Shown one piece after another: positions 24,463 through 35,662 of a DNA stretch of 64,000 nt (position 1 is its first letter; each line of letters begins with the position of its first letter). This DNA comes from Brevibacterium sp. (GTDB taxonomy: Bacteria > Actinomycetota > Actinomycetes > Actinomycetales > Brevibacteriaceae): the NCBI RefSeq assembly GCF_031179145.1, contig NZ_JAPSIB010000014.1, forward strand, positions 51,976-115,975, in the 5' to 3' direction. The position numbers were made by a program, and so were the translations under genes. The notes below the pieces were generated by a model. That model ran no database searches, was not told where the DNA came from, and saw only the letters and a list, made by a program, of their open reading frames with translations.

Positions 24463-24884
24463 AGGAGAGCGGCGGCCATGATGCCTGCGATGCCGAGGTG
24501 GGCGGACGCGTTGACCCAGACCTCGGGGTGGAGCCGTTCGGAGTTGACGAGGTTGTCGCTGCTGCCCGGGGTCAGGGCGTTGATGAGCAGGAAGCTCAGT
24601 CCCATCAGGATGATGCCGATGAGTCCGAAGACCAGGGTGGAGATGATCCCGAGGGCCAGGTCGTCGGCGCTGGCGCGGATCGCGGCGATGACGATGATCG
24701 CCACCGCCAGGAGGTCAGAGGCGACGAGGACGGCGGCGTTCTTCGACCGCTGCTCCCACAGGATGACGTGGAGCTTGCCGGGGGTGAGGAGGTCGACGAC
24801 GAAGTACCCGATGAGCATCAGGACGAGGCCGCTGAGGGCGTAGGAGAGGACGATTCCCGATTCGATGAGAAGTGAGATCAGCAT
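24459..24884 (-). CDS. DUF350 integral membrane protein
   Basis: 141 residues, four membrane segments (about 10-32, 50-70, 77-100, 118-140). The pattern YFVVDLLTPGKL near the first helix and LLINALTPGSSDNL before the last are internal repeats typical of DUF350 (UPF0719, E. coli YjfL). In other genomes DUF350 proteins sit beside ATP-grasp amidoligases or spermidine-synthase-like enzymes; their function is unknown. ATGA overlap with the aminopropyltransferase-like gene. Confidence 0.87.
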   Translation of the reverse strand: MLISLLIESGIVLSYALSGLVLMLIGYFVVDLLTPGKLHVILWEQRSKNAAVLVASDLLAVAIIVIAAIRASADDLALGIISTLVFGLIGIILMGLSFLLINALTPGSSDNLVNSERLHPEVWVNASAHLGIAGIMAAALL

Positions 24885-24937
24885 GACTGCCTTTCAAGGT
24901 GCCGTTGTGATGGATGCGCGATCATGAGGTGGGGCGG

Positions 24938-25513
24938 TCACTTCCCGCTGCCCGGGCCGCCGCCGCGGAAGCCGGAGCCGTCGCCGTAGTTCGAGCCGCT
25001 GGACCCTCCGGATCCACCGCCGCCGAAGAAGAACGGGAGGAAGAAGAAACCGCCTCCCCCCGAGCGTGAGGTGTTGCAGCCGACGTACTCGTAGCCATCG
25101 CCTTTGCGTTCGTAGTCGCCTCGGTCCGGGGCGGAGACGTACTTCCCGTCGACGAGGTTGTAGTCGCCGCAGTTGCGCGCGGACGAGGAGCTGCCGGCGC
25201 AGCTCTGGATGAGGAATGCCAGGACGAGGAGCACGACGACGATGCCGACGATCGGGCCGCACCCGAGCTTCTTGCGCGGCTTCCCGCCGCGGTTCGCGCC
25301 AGAGCCCGAGCCGAAGCCGCCCCAACCGCCGCCACCGGGACCGCCCGGACCTGCCGGACCACCGGACCTGCCCGGATCACCCGGGCCACCCGGACCGAAG
25401 TCGCCGGGGCCGCCGGCTTCCGGACCGGAGCCACCGGGGCGGCGACCTCTGCCGTTCTCTTCGTCGAAGTTGAAGGAGCCTCCACCCATGGAGACGTTCG
25501 GTCCGTGGCTCAT
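24938..25513 (-). CDS. Gly/Pro-rich single-pass membrane protein in the DUF350 cluster
   Basis: 191 residues. Residues 20-80 are a Gly/Pro-rich disordered stretch, 83-104 one membrane helix (CGPIVGIVVVLLVLAFLIQS), then a small extracellular part with two cysteines (ARNCGDYN and YVGCNTS) and an unusual GGGGFFFLPFFFGGGG tail. In comparable clusters a DUF4247 lipoprotein holds this position, and the CGDYNLVDGKYVSAPDRGDYE part may be its equivalent; I cannot confirm homology. ATGA overlap with DUF2617 shows it is part of the operon. Confidence 0.7.
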   Translation of the reverse strand: MSHGPNVSMGGGSFNFDEENGRGRRPGGSGPEAGGPGDFGPGGPGDPGRSGGPAGPGGPGGGGWGGFGSGSGANRGGKPRKKLGCGPIVGIVVVLLVLAFLIQSCAGSSSSARNCGDYNLVDGKYVSAPDRGDYERKGDGYEYVGCNTSRSGGGGFFFLPFFFGGGGSGGSSGSNYGDGSGFRGGGPGSGK

Positions 25514-26115
25514 GATCGCTCGCCATCCGTTTCGATGTCTGCGGACCGGGCAGCGCCCAGTCGACTTGCGCTGTGGACGATCTGCCGGTGCTGCGGATAG
25601 CAGTGCCAGGTCTGCCAGGACACATGGCCCGGCTCCTCCTGCGTCGCGGCCAGCGCAGTGACCGCATGAGGATTCCCGGGGAAGGCGACCATGACGTGAT
25701 GGTCGGCGGCACGTGCACGGTCGAGCACCTCGGCGACGGCCGACCCGAAATCTCCGGGCACCTGCTGCAGATCGCAGCGGAACTCATGCCGAGTGAACCC
25801 CGCCCAGCCGCCGCTCGTGGTCCGTGTCCTGCCCCAGGCCGGACGCTGCGGTCCCGCACCCTCGCCGAGGCAGGCGAACGTCTCGATGAACGCGTCCGTT
25901 CCGTCGACGCTCAGCGCCACCTGGTGGGAGCTGCCGATGACGTGGAGCTCGAGCACGGCGTCCACCGCCTCGGCGATGTCGAGCCTCTTCGAGGCCAGGG
26001 GAGCGATGCGGGGGTGGCCGAGAGAGAAGCGCAGCTGCTCGGCCGAGGTGTCGGCGAACCCGATGCTCAGGGCTGGCACCTCGGGTAGTGGAGGAGAGAG
26101 CGGGAACTCGCGCAT
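25510..26115 (-). CDS. DUF2617 family protein
   Basis: 201 residues, no signal or membrane segment. Strand-rich with VALSVDGTDAFIETFACLG and HEFRCDLQQVPG; this length and its place between DUF4178 and DUF350 identify DUF2617, an uncharacterised actinobacterial family. The ATG shares one base with the stop of the DUF4178 gene, and its stop overlaps the next start, so all three are likely produced in fixed ratio. Confidence 0.8.
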   Translation of the reverse strand: MREFPLSPPLPEVPALSIGFADTSAEQLRFSLGHPRIAPLASKRLDIAEAVDAVLELHVIGSSHQVALSVDGTDAFIETFACLGEGAGPQRPAWGRTRTTSGGWAGFTRHEFRCDLQQVPGDFGSAVAEVLDRARAADHHVMVAFPGNPHAVTALAATQEEPGHVSWQTWHCYPQHRQIVHSASRLGAARSADIETDGERS

Positions 26116-26729
26116 CAGCTGCCGGAGTAGATGGTGAAGGAGCCGACGGGGATGGTCTCGCCGGTGCTCACTTCCCAGCGCCCGTGGTCGAAGCGTTCGA
26201 AGGCCAGCAGCTTGTGGTCGTCGGATTCGTAGTCGACGTAGTCGACGCCGCCGTGCTCGTTGAGTCCGGTGGTGCCTTCGGACCGGTAGGAGGCGGTGCC
26301 GTGCTCGACGAGCTTGTACTCGGTGCCATCAAGGGTGATGGTCTTGGAGTTCGGTTCGATGTCGAGCTCGGGGCGGTCGCGCCAGCGCGAGACCTGCACG
26401 TCGGGATCCTTCTCGACGGTCAGCCATTGGCGTTCGGCGGACTGATCGGCCTGGTAGAAGTGCTCGGCCCAGTCGTAGCCGCCTTCCGAGATGCGGAGGG
26501 TGCCGCGGACGAAGAACTTCTCATTGCCGAACTCCAGGAGGTCTCCGGCCTTGATCTGCATCGGGTCGCCGCCGGTGTTCTGCTCAGGGGCGAAAGGGTC
26601 CTGCGGGCGACGAGGCGCCTCGGTCTGCGCGGCCTCCTGCTTCTTCTTGGCCCGCATGCGCATGATGAGCACCGTCACGAGGACAACGATCGCGAACACT
26701 GCGATCAGGATGAGGATGTTGTCGAACAC
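26115..26729 (-). CDS. DUF4178 domain protein, membrane-anchored
   Basis: 204 residues from a GTG at 26729. One N-terminal membrane helix (about 5-25), a basic then Pro-rich linker, and a beta-rich DUF4178 domain (about 58-200) beginning IKAGDLLEFGNEKFFVRGTL. The domain is thought to be a small beta-barrel of unknown ligand. It is the first gene of the DUF4178-DUF2617-DUF350-SpeE-like cluster. ACCCTA at 26772-26777 (TAGGGT on the coding strand) is a reasonable -10, about 43 bases from the start. Confidence 0.83.
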   Translation of the reverse strand: MFDNILILIAVFAIVVLVTVLIMRMRAKKKQEAAQTEAPRRPQDPFAPEQNTGGDPMQIKAGDLLEFGNEKFFVRGTLRISEGGYDWAEHFYQADQSAERQWLTVEKDPDVQVSRWRDRPELDIEPNSKTITLDGTEYKLVEHGTASYRSEGTTGLNEHGGVDYVDYESDDHKLLAFERFDHGRWEVSTGETIPVGSFTIYSGS

Positions 26730-26955
26730 GTCTGCCTTCTTCGCTTTGACTGCCGGTCACATGCAGTTCTCACCCTATCTGCAATTTCGTCGGAATTCTG
26801 CTGAACACCGGCTGTGCGTCGGCATTGCGACCGTTCTGTGACGCCTGGGGTGTTCGCGGTGCGCGGTTCGAACCCTGACGCGGTCGTAGGAGTCGTTGCA
26901 TTCCGGAGCCTTCCGGCTCTGTTCCGGCTTCTTCGCCTCAGCGGTGTTGTTCGCC

Positions 26956-27222
26956 TCAGCGGTGTTCGGGGTCGTCGCCGGTGGGGTCATTGCGGGTGGG
27001 GTCGTCGCCAGGTCGGTCGGAATCGGGCCCTGTCCCGGGGCCACCGTCGGCGCCGGGACCGGAGTCGGGATCGTGGGCGTCGATGGCGTCCTCGCGGGGC
27101 AGGCGGGCCCCGATGTGCGAGCCCGGTTTGGTCATCACCCGGTAGACGAGGAAGAAGCCGAGGCTGAAGATCCCGATGATGCAGAACGTCAGGAAGATGA
27201 CTGCGCCGAGCCCGGGTTCCAT
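26956..27222 (-). CDS. Small single-pass membrane protein
   Basis: 88 residues. One membrane helix (about 6-28), then a hydrophilic Asp/Gly/Pro-rich cytoplasmic or outer tail. The ATG overlaps the stop of the DUF1707 gene by one base, so it is translated with it. The frame can be extended through the upstream gene, but that part is a shadow. I do not recognise a family. The 226-base gap to the next gene contains an 18-base-period duplication (TTCGCCTCAGCGGTGTT at 26932 and 26950) and the promoter of DUF4178. Confidence 0.7.
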   Translation of the reverse strand: MEPGLGAVIFLTFCIIGIFSLGFFLVYRVMTKPGSHIGARLPREDAIDAHDPDSGPGADGGPGTGPDSDRPGDDPTRNDPTGDDPEHR

Positions 27223-27959
27223 CACTTCTCCAGGCGACGGCGGTCGAAGTAGTTGGCGAAACGCGCCTTGAAGGTTCCCATCCCGATGGACCCGGTGACG
27301 AACATCGTCGGGTTCGGTCCCTCCGGAATTGCGTCGACCACCGACTTCACCGAACCCCAGGACTTCGACAGATGTTCGACGTTGACTCCCCAACCGGCGG
27401 GGACGACGACGGTGACAGATCCCATTCCGGCGACGATCTCGACGAAGATCTCCCTCAGGTCGGTGCTGACCTCGAGGAAGTTGAGCTCGATGTTCGACGC
27501 CGAGGGTTCGCATCGGATGAAGGGTGGAACCCGCCATTTCCCTCTGCGGTTGAAACTCTCCCAGGTGGCGCGGAAGACGAGTGGGTAGTGCTGATCCCAA
27601 CCGTCCTCGCGAACGGGCGGATTGTGAGGATGCCGAGGGGAGAGAGCCGCGCCCGGCCCGACGCCGAGACCGAGCCGGGGACCGGGGCTCGGAGGGAATC
27701 CCTGGGCCGGGCCGCGAGCGTCCCGGCGGAAGCGATGTGACGGCAGGTCTGTGGTGAGGTCGGCGAGGACCTCGTCGAGGTCGATGGGATACTTCGCGGT
27801 CTGGACCTTCTCCATCCTCTCGTCCAACTCCTCGACGGTTATTCGTCCGTCGCCCGCCGCCTGTCGCAGGATCTCGATCGTTTCGTCACGCTCTGCGTGA
27901 CCGATCCGAAAGGTCCTGGCAGGATCATTGGCAGCGGGATCGGGGACGGGTTCGCTCAT
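27222..27959 (-). CDS. DUF1707 domain protein with C-terminal YvqF/LiaF-like region
   Basis: 245 residues. The N-terminal 20-70 (RIGHAERDETIEILRQAAGD, GRITVEELDERMEKV) is the DUF1707 (SHOCT-like) helix pair widespread in actinobacteria. A Pro-rich linker follows. The C-terminal part (about 140-235: NIELNFLEVSTDLREI, GMGSVTVVVPAGWGVNV) is a right-handed beta structure resembling the LiaF/YvqF-type domain that senses envelope stress. No membrane segment. Function in envelope sensing is inferred from the C-terminal similarity only. Confidence 0.8.
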   Translation of the reverse strand: MSEPVPDPAANDPARTFRIGHAERDETIEILRQAAGDGRITVEELDERMEKVQTAKYPIDLDEVLADLTTDLPSHRFRRDARGPAQGFPPSPGPRLGLGVGPGAALSPRHPHNPPVREDGWDQHYPLVFRATWESFNRRGKWRVPPFIRCEPSASNIELNFLEVSTDLREIFVEIVAGMGSVTVVVPAGWGVNVEHLSKSWGSVKSVVDAIPEGPNPTMFVTGSIGMGTFKARFANYFDRRRLEK

Positions 27960-28105
27960 GACATCTATCGTGCCTGATCACAAGGACCAGCCACAATGGC
28001 AGGTGCCTCAGTCCGGATGCGGAGGCGAACTGGATCCCAGGCAGCGGCGAGGACGCAGCGGTTCCAATGGTGGTCTGGCCGATGCGCCGCGTCAGGGCGT
28101 GGCAG

Positions 28106-28118
28106 TAGGCTAGTCCCG
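28106..28118 (+). promoter_or_regulatory. Leaderless-type promoter (-10 TAGGCT) of dnaX
   Basis: TAGGCT at 28106-28111, six bases, then the GTG at 28118. There is no Shine-Dalgarno sequence. The mRNA is therefore expected to begin at the start codon. Confidence 0.55.
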
Positions 28119-31100
28119 TGTCCACCGCACTGTACAGAAGATACCGTCCAGAGACCTTCGACGAGGTCATCGGCCAAGAGCATGTGACCGATCCGCTGAA
28201 GGCCGCCATCGAGCGTGGTCGCATCAACCATGCCTACCTCTTCTCCGGACCGCGAGGCTGCGGAAAGACCACCTCGGCGCGGATCCTGGCGCGGTGCCTC
28301 AACTGCGAGAAGGGGCCGACCCCTGTTCCCTGCGGCGAGTGCCCGAGCTGTCGGGACCTGGCCAATGGCGGTCCCGGCTCCCTGGACGTCGTGGAGATCG
28401 ATGCGGCCAGCCACAACGGCGTCGACGATGCGCGTGATCTGCGTGAGCGCGCGGTCTATGCGCCTGCCCGGGACCGTTTCAAGGTCTTCATCCTCGATGA
28501 GGCGCACATGGTCACCTCGCAGGGCTTCAACGCCCTGCTCAAGATCGTCGAGGAGCCGCCTCCCCACATCAAGTTCATCTTCGCGACGACCGAGCCGGAG
28601 AAGGTCATCGGCACCATCCGGTCGCGCACCCACCACTATCCGTTCCGCCTCGTCCCGCCCGAGGCCCTGGGCAACTACCTCGACGAGCTCTGCCGACGAG
28701 AGAACGTGCAGGTGGCCAAGGGCGTGCTGCCTTTGGTCGTGCGCGCGGGCGGTGGTTCCGTGCGTGACACACTGTCGGTCCTCGACCAGCTGATCGCGGG
28801 CTCGGGACCCAACGGCGTCGACTATGCGACCGCGATCGCGCTGCTCGGCTACACTCCGGATTCCCTGCTCAGCGACATCGTCGACGCGTTCTCCGCCGGC
28901 GACGGTGGTGGCGTCTACCGTGCCGTCGAGCGGGTCATCGAGTCCGGTCAGGATCCGCGGCGATTCGTCGAAGATCTGCTCGAGCGGATGCGCGACCTCA
29001 TCGTCATCCACGCCGCCCCCGAGGCTGCCCATGCCTTCCTGCCAGAAGTGCCGCCGGACCGTCTCGAACGGTTGACGTTGCAGGCACGCGGCTTCGGTCA
29101 GGCAGAGCTCTCACGCGCTGCCGATCTGCTCAACCAGGGATTGACCGAGATGTCCGGGGCGACTTCGCCGAGGCTGCAGCTGGAGCTGATCTGCGCGCGC
29201 ATCCTCCTGCCGGGCTCGGGACGCGGTCGTGACGCCGTGCTCAGCCGGGTCGAGCGGATGGAGCGCCGGATCGGAATGTCGCCGACGGGAGTGACCACCA
29301 GTGTTCCCGCTGTCGCATCCGGAACCGATTCGGCGGAGCCTGCATCGGGGGGCTCTGATTCCGGTGGTTCCCAGCAGACTCAGCCGCAGTCGTCGCCCGC
29401 GGCTCAGGGCGCTGCTCAGCAACCGCCGACGGCACAGGGCGGCCCGAGCACTGACGACATCGATGAGCTGACGGCAATGGCCGCGGCCGCCGAGTCGATG
29501 CTGCAGGAACCGACTCAGCCTCCGGCGGCTCGGCAGACGCAATCGCCGGAGGCGAGGGAAGAGCCCCGCCATCAGCAGCAGGCACAGAGTCAGCCGCAGC
29601 AATCGCCGCCGCAGCCGCGACCGGCAGAGCAGGCGCCCCAGCCGCAATCGCGACCGGCGCCCCAGCCTCCGCAGTCGAGCCAGGTTGCGTCTCAGGCTCC
29701 GTCTCAATCTGCAGGAGACGATCACTCGCAGCAGGCCGGTCCCGCCGGTCCCGGCGCAGGAGGCGTTGGCGGGGAGATCGAAGCGATCCGTCGAGCTTGG
29801 CCGAGCATTCTCGCTGCTGTCGAGAAGCGCAGCCGTCTCACCCGGGCGATCATCGCCGCGAATGCGATTCCTCAGACGTTCACGAACGGCGTCCTCTATC
29901 TGGGCTTCAACAACGCGGGATCCGTCCAGGGCTTCCAGCAGCGCGATCATGCCGCGAAGCTGGCGCTGGCGATCAACGATGTGCTCGGCATTCAGGCCGG
30001 AATCGACATCGGCGACGTCGGTCGCCTGACTGGCAGTTCCGGGCAGGGGGAGTTCGGCGGCGGAGGTCATTCGGTCTCAGGCAGTCCGAACACCGCGCCC
30101 GACGACTTCATCGGCAATCGAGGTCCCGAGTCCAACTCACGTCGGCCGAGCCCACAGGAGATCGCGGCGGTCGTCGGTCCTCGGGAGGTCGACAAGCCGC
30201 AGGTCGACCACGAGAAGTTCTGGGAGACGAACGATTCAGCGCAGGGCCCTTGGTCCACCGACGACGAGGAGGGCGAACCGGCGGGGGAGCAGCCTTCCCC
30301 TCAGGCAACACCCGATAGTCGCTCAGCTCAGGCGTCGCCCGGGCGTGATGCCGACGGCGAATCGTCTGCAGAAAGCAGCCGTCCGGCAACCGACCCGGAT
30401 GACCGCTCTGCCTCAGCTGCAGGCAACCATGCCGAAGCTGCGGACAGCCATACCGACTCGGTTCCGGACTTCGGTCCTGCAGGAGTGATGTCGCAGCACG
30501 AGGCTGCGAGCGATGAGCACGACTCTGTCGGCGATGAGCGCGACGTCACTGACCTCGACGAACCGGAGATCGTTGTTCCTGATCTGTCCGACGACGACTT
30601 CATAGCGCCGTCGGAGTACTCATCGTCCGCAGAGACGGGTCGCTCGATGTCCGGCCGCGCCGCCGACACGGATCGCTCCACCTTTGCAGCGCGGCGGGGA
30701 GACGCGGACCAGGACTTCGAAACGCCCGTGGAGTACGTGCAGCCTCGGTGGGAAGAGCCCGCTTGGAACGACGCCCCGCAGTCGCCCGGTCCCAGTGACC
30801 CCACCAGTGCCGGGGCCGGCGCCGTGGAAGTCGGTGCCCTCGTCGTGCCGCCGCCCGAGGATGACGATCTCGACTACCTCGGGGCCTACGGCGATCCGGA
30901 TGTCGACTTCATGGCTGAGGGCGAGAGTCCGACCGGCAGCGGTCCTGCAGGCAGCAACGGTCATGCAAACCACAACGGTCCGGGCAGAGACGTTCCGTCC
31001 TCTCCGCAGTCGGCTCCTACCCCCGCCACGCCCGCGAACGGCAAGGCGTTCACGTCCCGTTTCGCGGCTATTGCGCAGAGATACGGCGCCGAAGCGCCGG

Positions 31101-31312
31101 AACCGCCCCCACAGTCCTACGGCAATGAGCACAGCTCGATGGGAGCGGCTTCAGTCGCGACTGCTGATCGAACCCAGACGCCGGCGACGGGCAGCGACGA
31201 GGACGAGTACGATCCGGAGACGGATCTGGACGTCTCCGAGGCGCCGCAGATGGGGGTCGCAGTCATCGCCCGGGTCCTCGGCGGAGAAATCATCGATGAA
31301 AGAGAAGTATGA
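28118..31312 (+). CDS. dnaX: DNA polymerase III subunits gamma and tau
   Basis: 1064 residues. The N-terminal clamp-loader ATPase is canonical: Walker A GPRGCGKT (44-51), zinc ligands Cys63, Cys72, Cys75 and Cys78, Walker B VFILDEAH (123-130). Domains II-III extend to about 370. A Gln/Pro-rich linker (about 405-555) precedes a conserved block (about 560-640: [21 protein letters not shown]) that matches the tau C-terminal domain, and then about 420 acidic, low-complexity residues end the protein. It loads the sliding clamp at the replication fork. The protein is unusually long for the family. recR follows with an ATGA overlap. Confidence 0.95.
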   Translation: MSTALYRRYRPETFDEVIGQEHVTDPLKAAIERGRINHAYLFSGPRGCGKTTSARILARCLNCEKGPTPVPCGECPSCRDLANGGPGSLDVVEIDAASHNGVDDARDLRERAVYAPARDRFKVFILDEAHMVTSQGFNALLKIVEEPPPHIKFIFATTEPEKVIGTIRSRTHHYPFRLVPPEALGNYLDELCRRENVQVAKGVLPLVVRAGGGSVRDTLSVLDQLIAGSGPNGVDYATAIALLGYTPDSLLSDIVDAFSAGDGGGVYRAVERVIESGQDPRRFVEDLLERMRDLIVIHAAPEAAHAFLPEVPPDRLERLTLQARGFGQAELSRAADLLNQGLTEMSGATSPRLQLELICARILLPGSGRGRDAVLSRVERMERRIGMSPTGVTTSVPAVASGTDSAEPASGGSDSGGSQQTQPQSSPAAQGAAQQPPTAQGGPSTDDIDELTAMAAAAESMLQEPTQPPAARQTQSPEAREEPRHQQQAQSQPQQSPPQPRPAEQAPQPQSRPAPQPPQSSQVASQAPSQSAGDDHSQQAGPAGPGAGGVGGEIEAIRRAWPSILAAVEKRSRLTRAIIAANAIPQTFTNGVLYLGFNNAGSVQGFQQRDHAAKLALAINDVLGIQAGIDIGDVGRLTGSSGQGEFGGGGHSVSGSPNTAPDDFIGNRGPESNSRRPSPQEIAAVVGPREVDKPQVDHEKFWETNDSAQGPWSTDDEEGEPAGEQPSPQATPDSRSAQASPGRDADGESSAESSRPATDPDDRSASAAGNHAEAADSHTDSVPDFGPAGVMSQHEAASDEHDSVGDERDVTDLDEPEIVVPDLSDDDFIAPSEYSSSAETGRSMSGRAADTDRSTFAARRGDADQDFETPVEYVQPRWEEPAWNDAPQSPGPSDPTSAGAGAVEVGALVVPPPEDDDLDYLGAYGDPDVDFMAEGESPTGSGPAGSNGHANHNGPGRDVPSSPQSAPTPATPANGKAFTSRFAAIAQRYGAEAPEPPPQSYGNEHSSMGAASVATADRTQTPATGSDEDEYDPETDLDVSEAPQMGVAVIARVLGGEIIDEREV

Positions 31313-31914
31313 GCGCGGTTTATGAAGGTGCCCTGCAGGACCTGGTCGAGGAGTTCGGCAAGCTTCCGGGGATCGGCCCGAAATCGGCCCAGCGGCTCGC
31401 GTTCCACATCCTCCAGTCGGATGCGAACGATGTGAATGCCCTCGCTCAAGCGCTGACCGACGTCAAGAAGCGTGTGCGTTTCTGCGACATCTGCGGCAAC
31501 GTGTCGGAGGAGTCCGAGTGCACGGTCTGTCAGGATCCGCGCCGCGACCGGTCGATCATCTGTGTGGTCGAAGAGCCCAAGGATGTCGTCGCGATCGAAC
31601 GCACTCGAGAGTACCGGGGCCTCTACCATGTGCTCGGGGGAGCGATCGATCCGATGGCCGGTGTCGGACCTGACAACCTGCGGATCAGAGAACTGATGCC
31701 CCGGCTTCAGGACAGTGAGGTCAAGGAGTGTGTGATCGCCACTGACCCGAATCTCGAGGGTGAAGCGACGGCCACGTACCTGGTGCGCCTGCTCAGTTCC
31801 CTCGGTGTCACCGTCACGAGGCTGGCCTCGGGCCTTCCCGTGGGCGGAGACTTGGAGTACGCCGACGAGGTCACCCTGGGCCGCGCCTTCTCCGGACGCC
31901 GCGAGATGGACTGA
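31309..31914 (+). CDS. recR: Recombination mediator protein RecR
   Basis: 201 residues, the normal size. Helix-hairpin-helix at about 18-30 ([17 protein letters not shown]), zinc finger Cys59, Cys62, Cys71, Cys74, then the Toprim domain ([30 protein letters not shown]). With RecO it loads RecA on single-stranded gaps. The ATG overlaps the dnaX stop by four bases, the usual dnaX-recR coupling. Confidence 0.97.
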   Translation: MSAVYEGALQDLVEEFGKLPGIGPKSAQRLAFHILQSDANDVNALAQALTDVKKRVRFCDICGNVSEESECTVCQDPRRDRSIICVVEEPKDVVAIERTREYRGLYHVLGGAIDPMAGVGPDNLRIRELMPRLQDSEVKECVIATDPNLEGEATATYLVRLLSSLGVTVTRLASGLPVGGDLEYADEVTLGRAFSGRREMD

Positions 31915-32080
31915 GTCTCCGGCCGAGCATCCGTCACAGAGGTGTCTGAATGACGGGCAGGTGGAGTCCGCGTGTGGTCCACCTCCTACAATGGTGGGGG
32001 TGCCCGGGACGCGGCAGCTGCCTGGACGGGTGCAGCTGCGGCCCAGCACGGAACGCATAAGCGAAAGGGAAGAGACTGCA

Positions 32081-34455
<2,375 letters not shown>

Positions 34456-34474
34456 AGCATAAACAGGTTGCTAT

Positions 34475-34490
34475 ATATAAATATTTATAT
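34475..34490 (+). promoter_or_regulatory. AT-only 16-base palindrome over the metal-transporter promoter
   Basis: ATATAAATATTTATAT is a perfect palindrome made only of A and T, in a stretch of roughly 65% GC. TATATT at 34486-34491 overlaps it and could be the -10. A metal-sensing repressor (Zur- or MntR-type) is the most likely ligand given the operon downstream, but it does not match any consensus I know. Confidence 0.5.
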
Positions 34491-34495
34491 TAGTG

Positions 34496-34574
34496 ATGGG
34501 CCCTCTGGCTGAGTATCGTGATCGATGCGCGAAAGCACTTCTGACGATCACAACTCAGCCTGAAGGGCCCCATC
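34496..34574 (+). promoter_or_regulatory. Structured 5' leader that would sequester the ribosome site of the metal-binding lipoprotein
   Basis: The left arm at 34496-34524 and right arm at 34545-34574 pair over about 26 bases in four blocks (TGATGGG, CCCT, GGCTGAGT, GTGATCG), around a 20-base loop. The only ribosome-site-like sequence before the ATG at 34575 (GAAGGG, 34562-34567) is inside the right arm and opposite CCCTC. There is no T-run, so it is not an asd terminator. A metal- or protein-responsive leader is inferred. Confidence 0.5.
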
Positions 34575-35660
34575 ATGTTCACTTCCCGCGTCGGACTCAC
34601 CGCCGCAGTCTCCGCCGCCGCTTCTGTTCTCGCTCTCAGCGGGTGCGGGGGACAGGCGTCGGGGTCGACCGAGCTGTCCGTCGTCACCTCGACGAACGTC
34701 TACGCTGACATCGTGTCCCAGGTGGCAGGCGACTTCGCTGAGGTCTCCCCGATCATCGAGGACCCGAACCAGGATCCTCATTCCTACGAGGCGACGACCC
34801 GGGACCGTCTCAAGCTGTCGAAAGCCGACCTCGTCGTCCAGAACGGCGGCGGCTACGACTCGTTCATGACAACCATGCTCGAGGCCTCCGATGCGAAGGC
34901 CGACGTCCTCGACGTGGTGTCGATCTCCGGTCTGCCCGGCTCTGAAGAGCTGACCAATGAGCCGCATGCGCACGGCGAAGAAGGTGCCGATGGCCACGCC
35001 CACGAGGCCGAAGCGGAGGGCCACGAAGGCCACGCGCACGAAGCGGAAGGCCACGCCCACGAAGCGGAAGGCCACGCCCACGAAGCCGAAGGCCACGCCC
35101 ACGAAGCCGAAGGCCACGACCACGGTTCGTTCAACGAGCACCTCTGGTACTCGGTCCCGACGATGACGAAGCTCGTCGACGAGGTCGCGGTCCACCTCGG
35201 CGAGGCCGAACCTGCGCACAAGGACGACTTCACGGCGAACGCGGCGAACTACAAGAAGACCCTGGGCAAGCTGCAGTCGTCGATCGACGCTGCGAAGACG
35301 ACCCATGGCGGGGAGAAGGTGGCGGCGACGGAACCGGTGCCGCTGTGGCTGTTCGAGGACATGGGACTGGAGAACGTCGTCTCCACCGAATTCCTCTCCG
35401 CCGTCGAAGACGGCAATGACGTCCCGCCGCTCGTGCTGAGGAAGGCTGAGGAGCAGTTGTCCGACGGTGACGTCGTCCTGCTCGGATACAATACGCAGGC
35501 GGCAGGACCGCAGGCGGAGGAGCTCAAGGCCGCGGCCGAGAAGTCGGAGATCCCCATCGTCGACCTTGCCGAGACCATGCCCGCCGACACGCACTATGCG
35601 GACTGGATGGGCACCTACATCACCGCGATCTCGGAAGCACTCGAAGGGCACGAACACTGA
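34575..35660 (+). CDS. Zinc/manganese-type ABC transporter binding lipoprotein with His-rich repeats
   Basis: 361 residues. Lipobox LSGC (Cys24) and a cluster A-I (ZnuA/TroA) fold: VVTSTNVYADIVSQVAGDF, then DPHSYEAT with the first metal His, and NEHLWYSVPTM with the second. Between them lies a mobile loop of about 60 residues packed with His and Glu (HEAEGHA repeated), the zinc-scavenging loop of ZnuA proteins. GYNTQAAGPQAEEL resembles the AztC/ZnuA tail. Zinc is the likeliest metal. First gene of a three-gene importer operon; ATPase starts two bases after the stop. Confidence 0.9.
   Translation: MFTSRVGLTAAVSAAASVLALSGCGGQASGSTELSVVTSTNVYADIVSQVAGDFAEVSPIIEDPNQDPHSYEATTRDRLKLSKADLVVQNGGGYDSFMTTMLEASDAKADVLDVVSISGLPGSEELTNEPHAHGEEGADGHAHEAEAEGHEGHAHEAEGHAHEAEGHAHEAEGHAHEAEGHDHGSFNEHLWYSVPTMTKLVDEVAVHLGEAEPAHKDDFTANAANYKKTLGKLQSSIDAAKTTHGGEKVAATEPVPLWLFEDMGLENVVSTEFLSAVEDGNDVPPLVLRKAEEQLSDGDVVLLGYNTQAAGPQAEELKAAAEKSEIPIVDLAETMPADTHYADWMGTYITAISEALEGHEH
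35037..35120 (+). repeat. Four 21-base repeats encoding HEAEGHA in the metal-binding loop
   Basis: Units start at 35037, 35058, 35079 and 35100; they differ only at a few third positions (GCG/GCC) and in the last codons. Length change by whole units would alter the number of His residues without a frameshift. Confidence 0.85.
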
Positions 35661-35662
35661 GA

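Noticed and set aside
23041..24843. 600-residue plus-strand open frame
   Set aside because: Antisense to the spermidine-synthase-like and DUF350 genes; composition is charged and repetitive with no domain signature.
26775..27044. 89-residue minus-strand frame
   Set aside because: It is out of frame with, and partly overlaps, the 88-residue membrane protein gene and the DUF4178 promoter region. Its product is Pro/Thr/Ala-rich without a signature.
34493..34708. 71-residue frame overlapping the metal-binding lipoprotein start
   Set aside because: It begins in the hairpin leader and runs out of frame into the lipoprotein. It could be a regulatory upstream frame, but there is no ribosome site and the Arg-rich second half is a shadow, so I do not list it as a gene.
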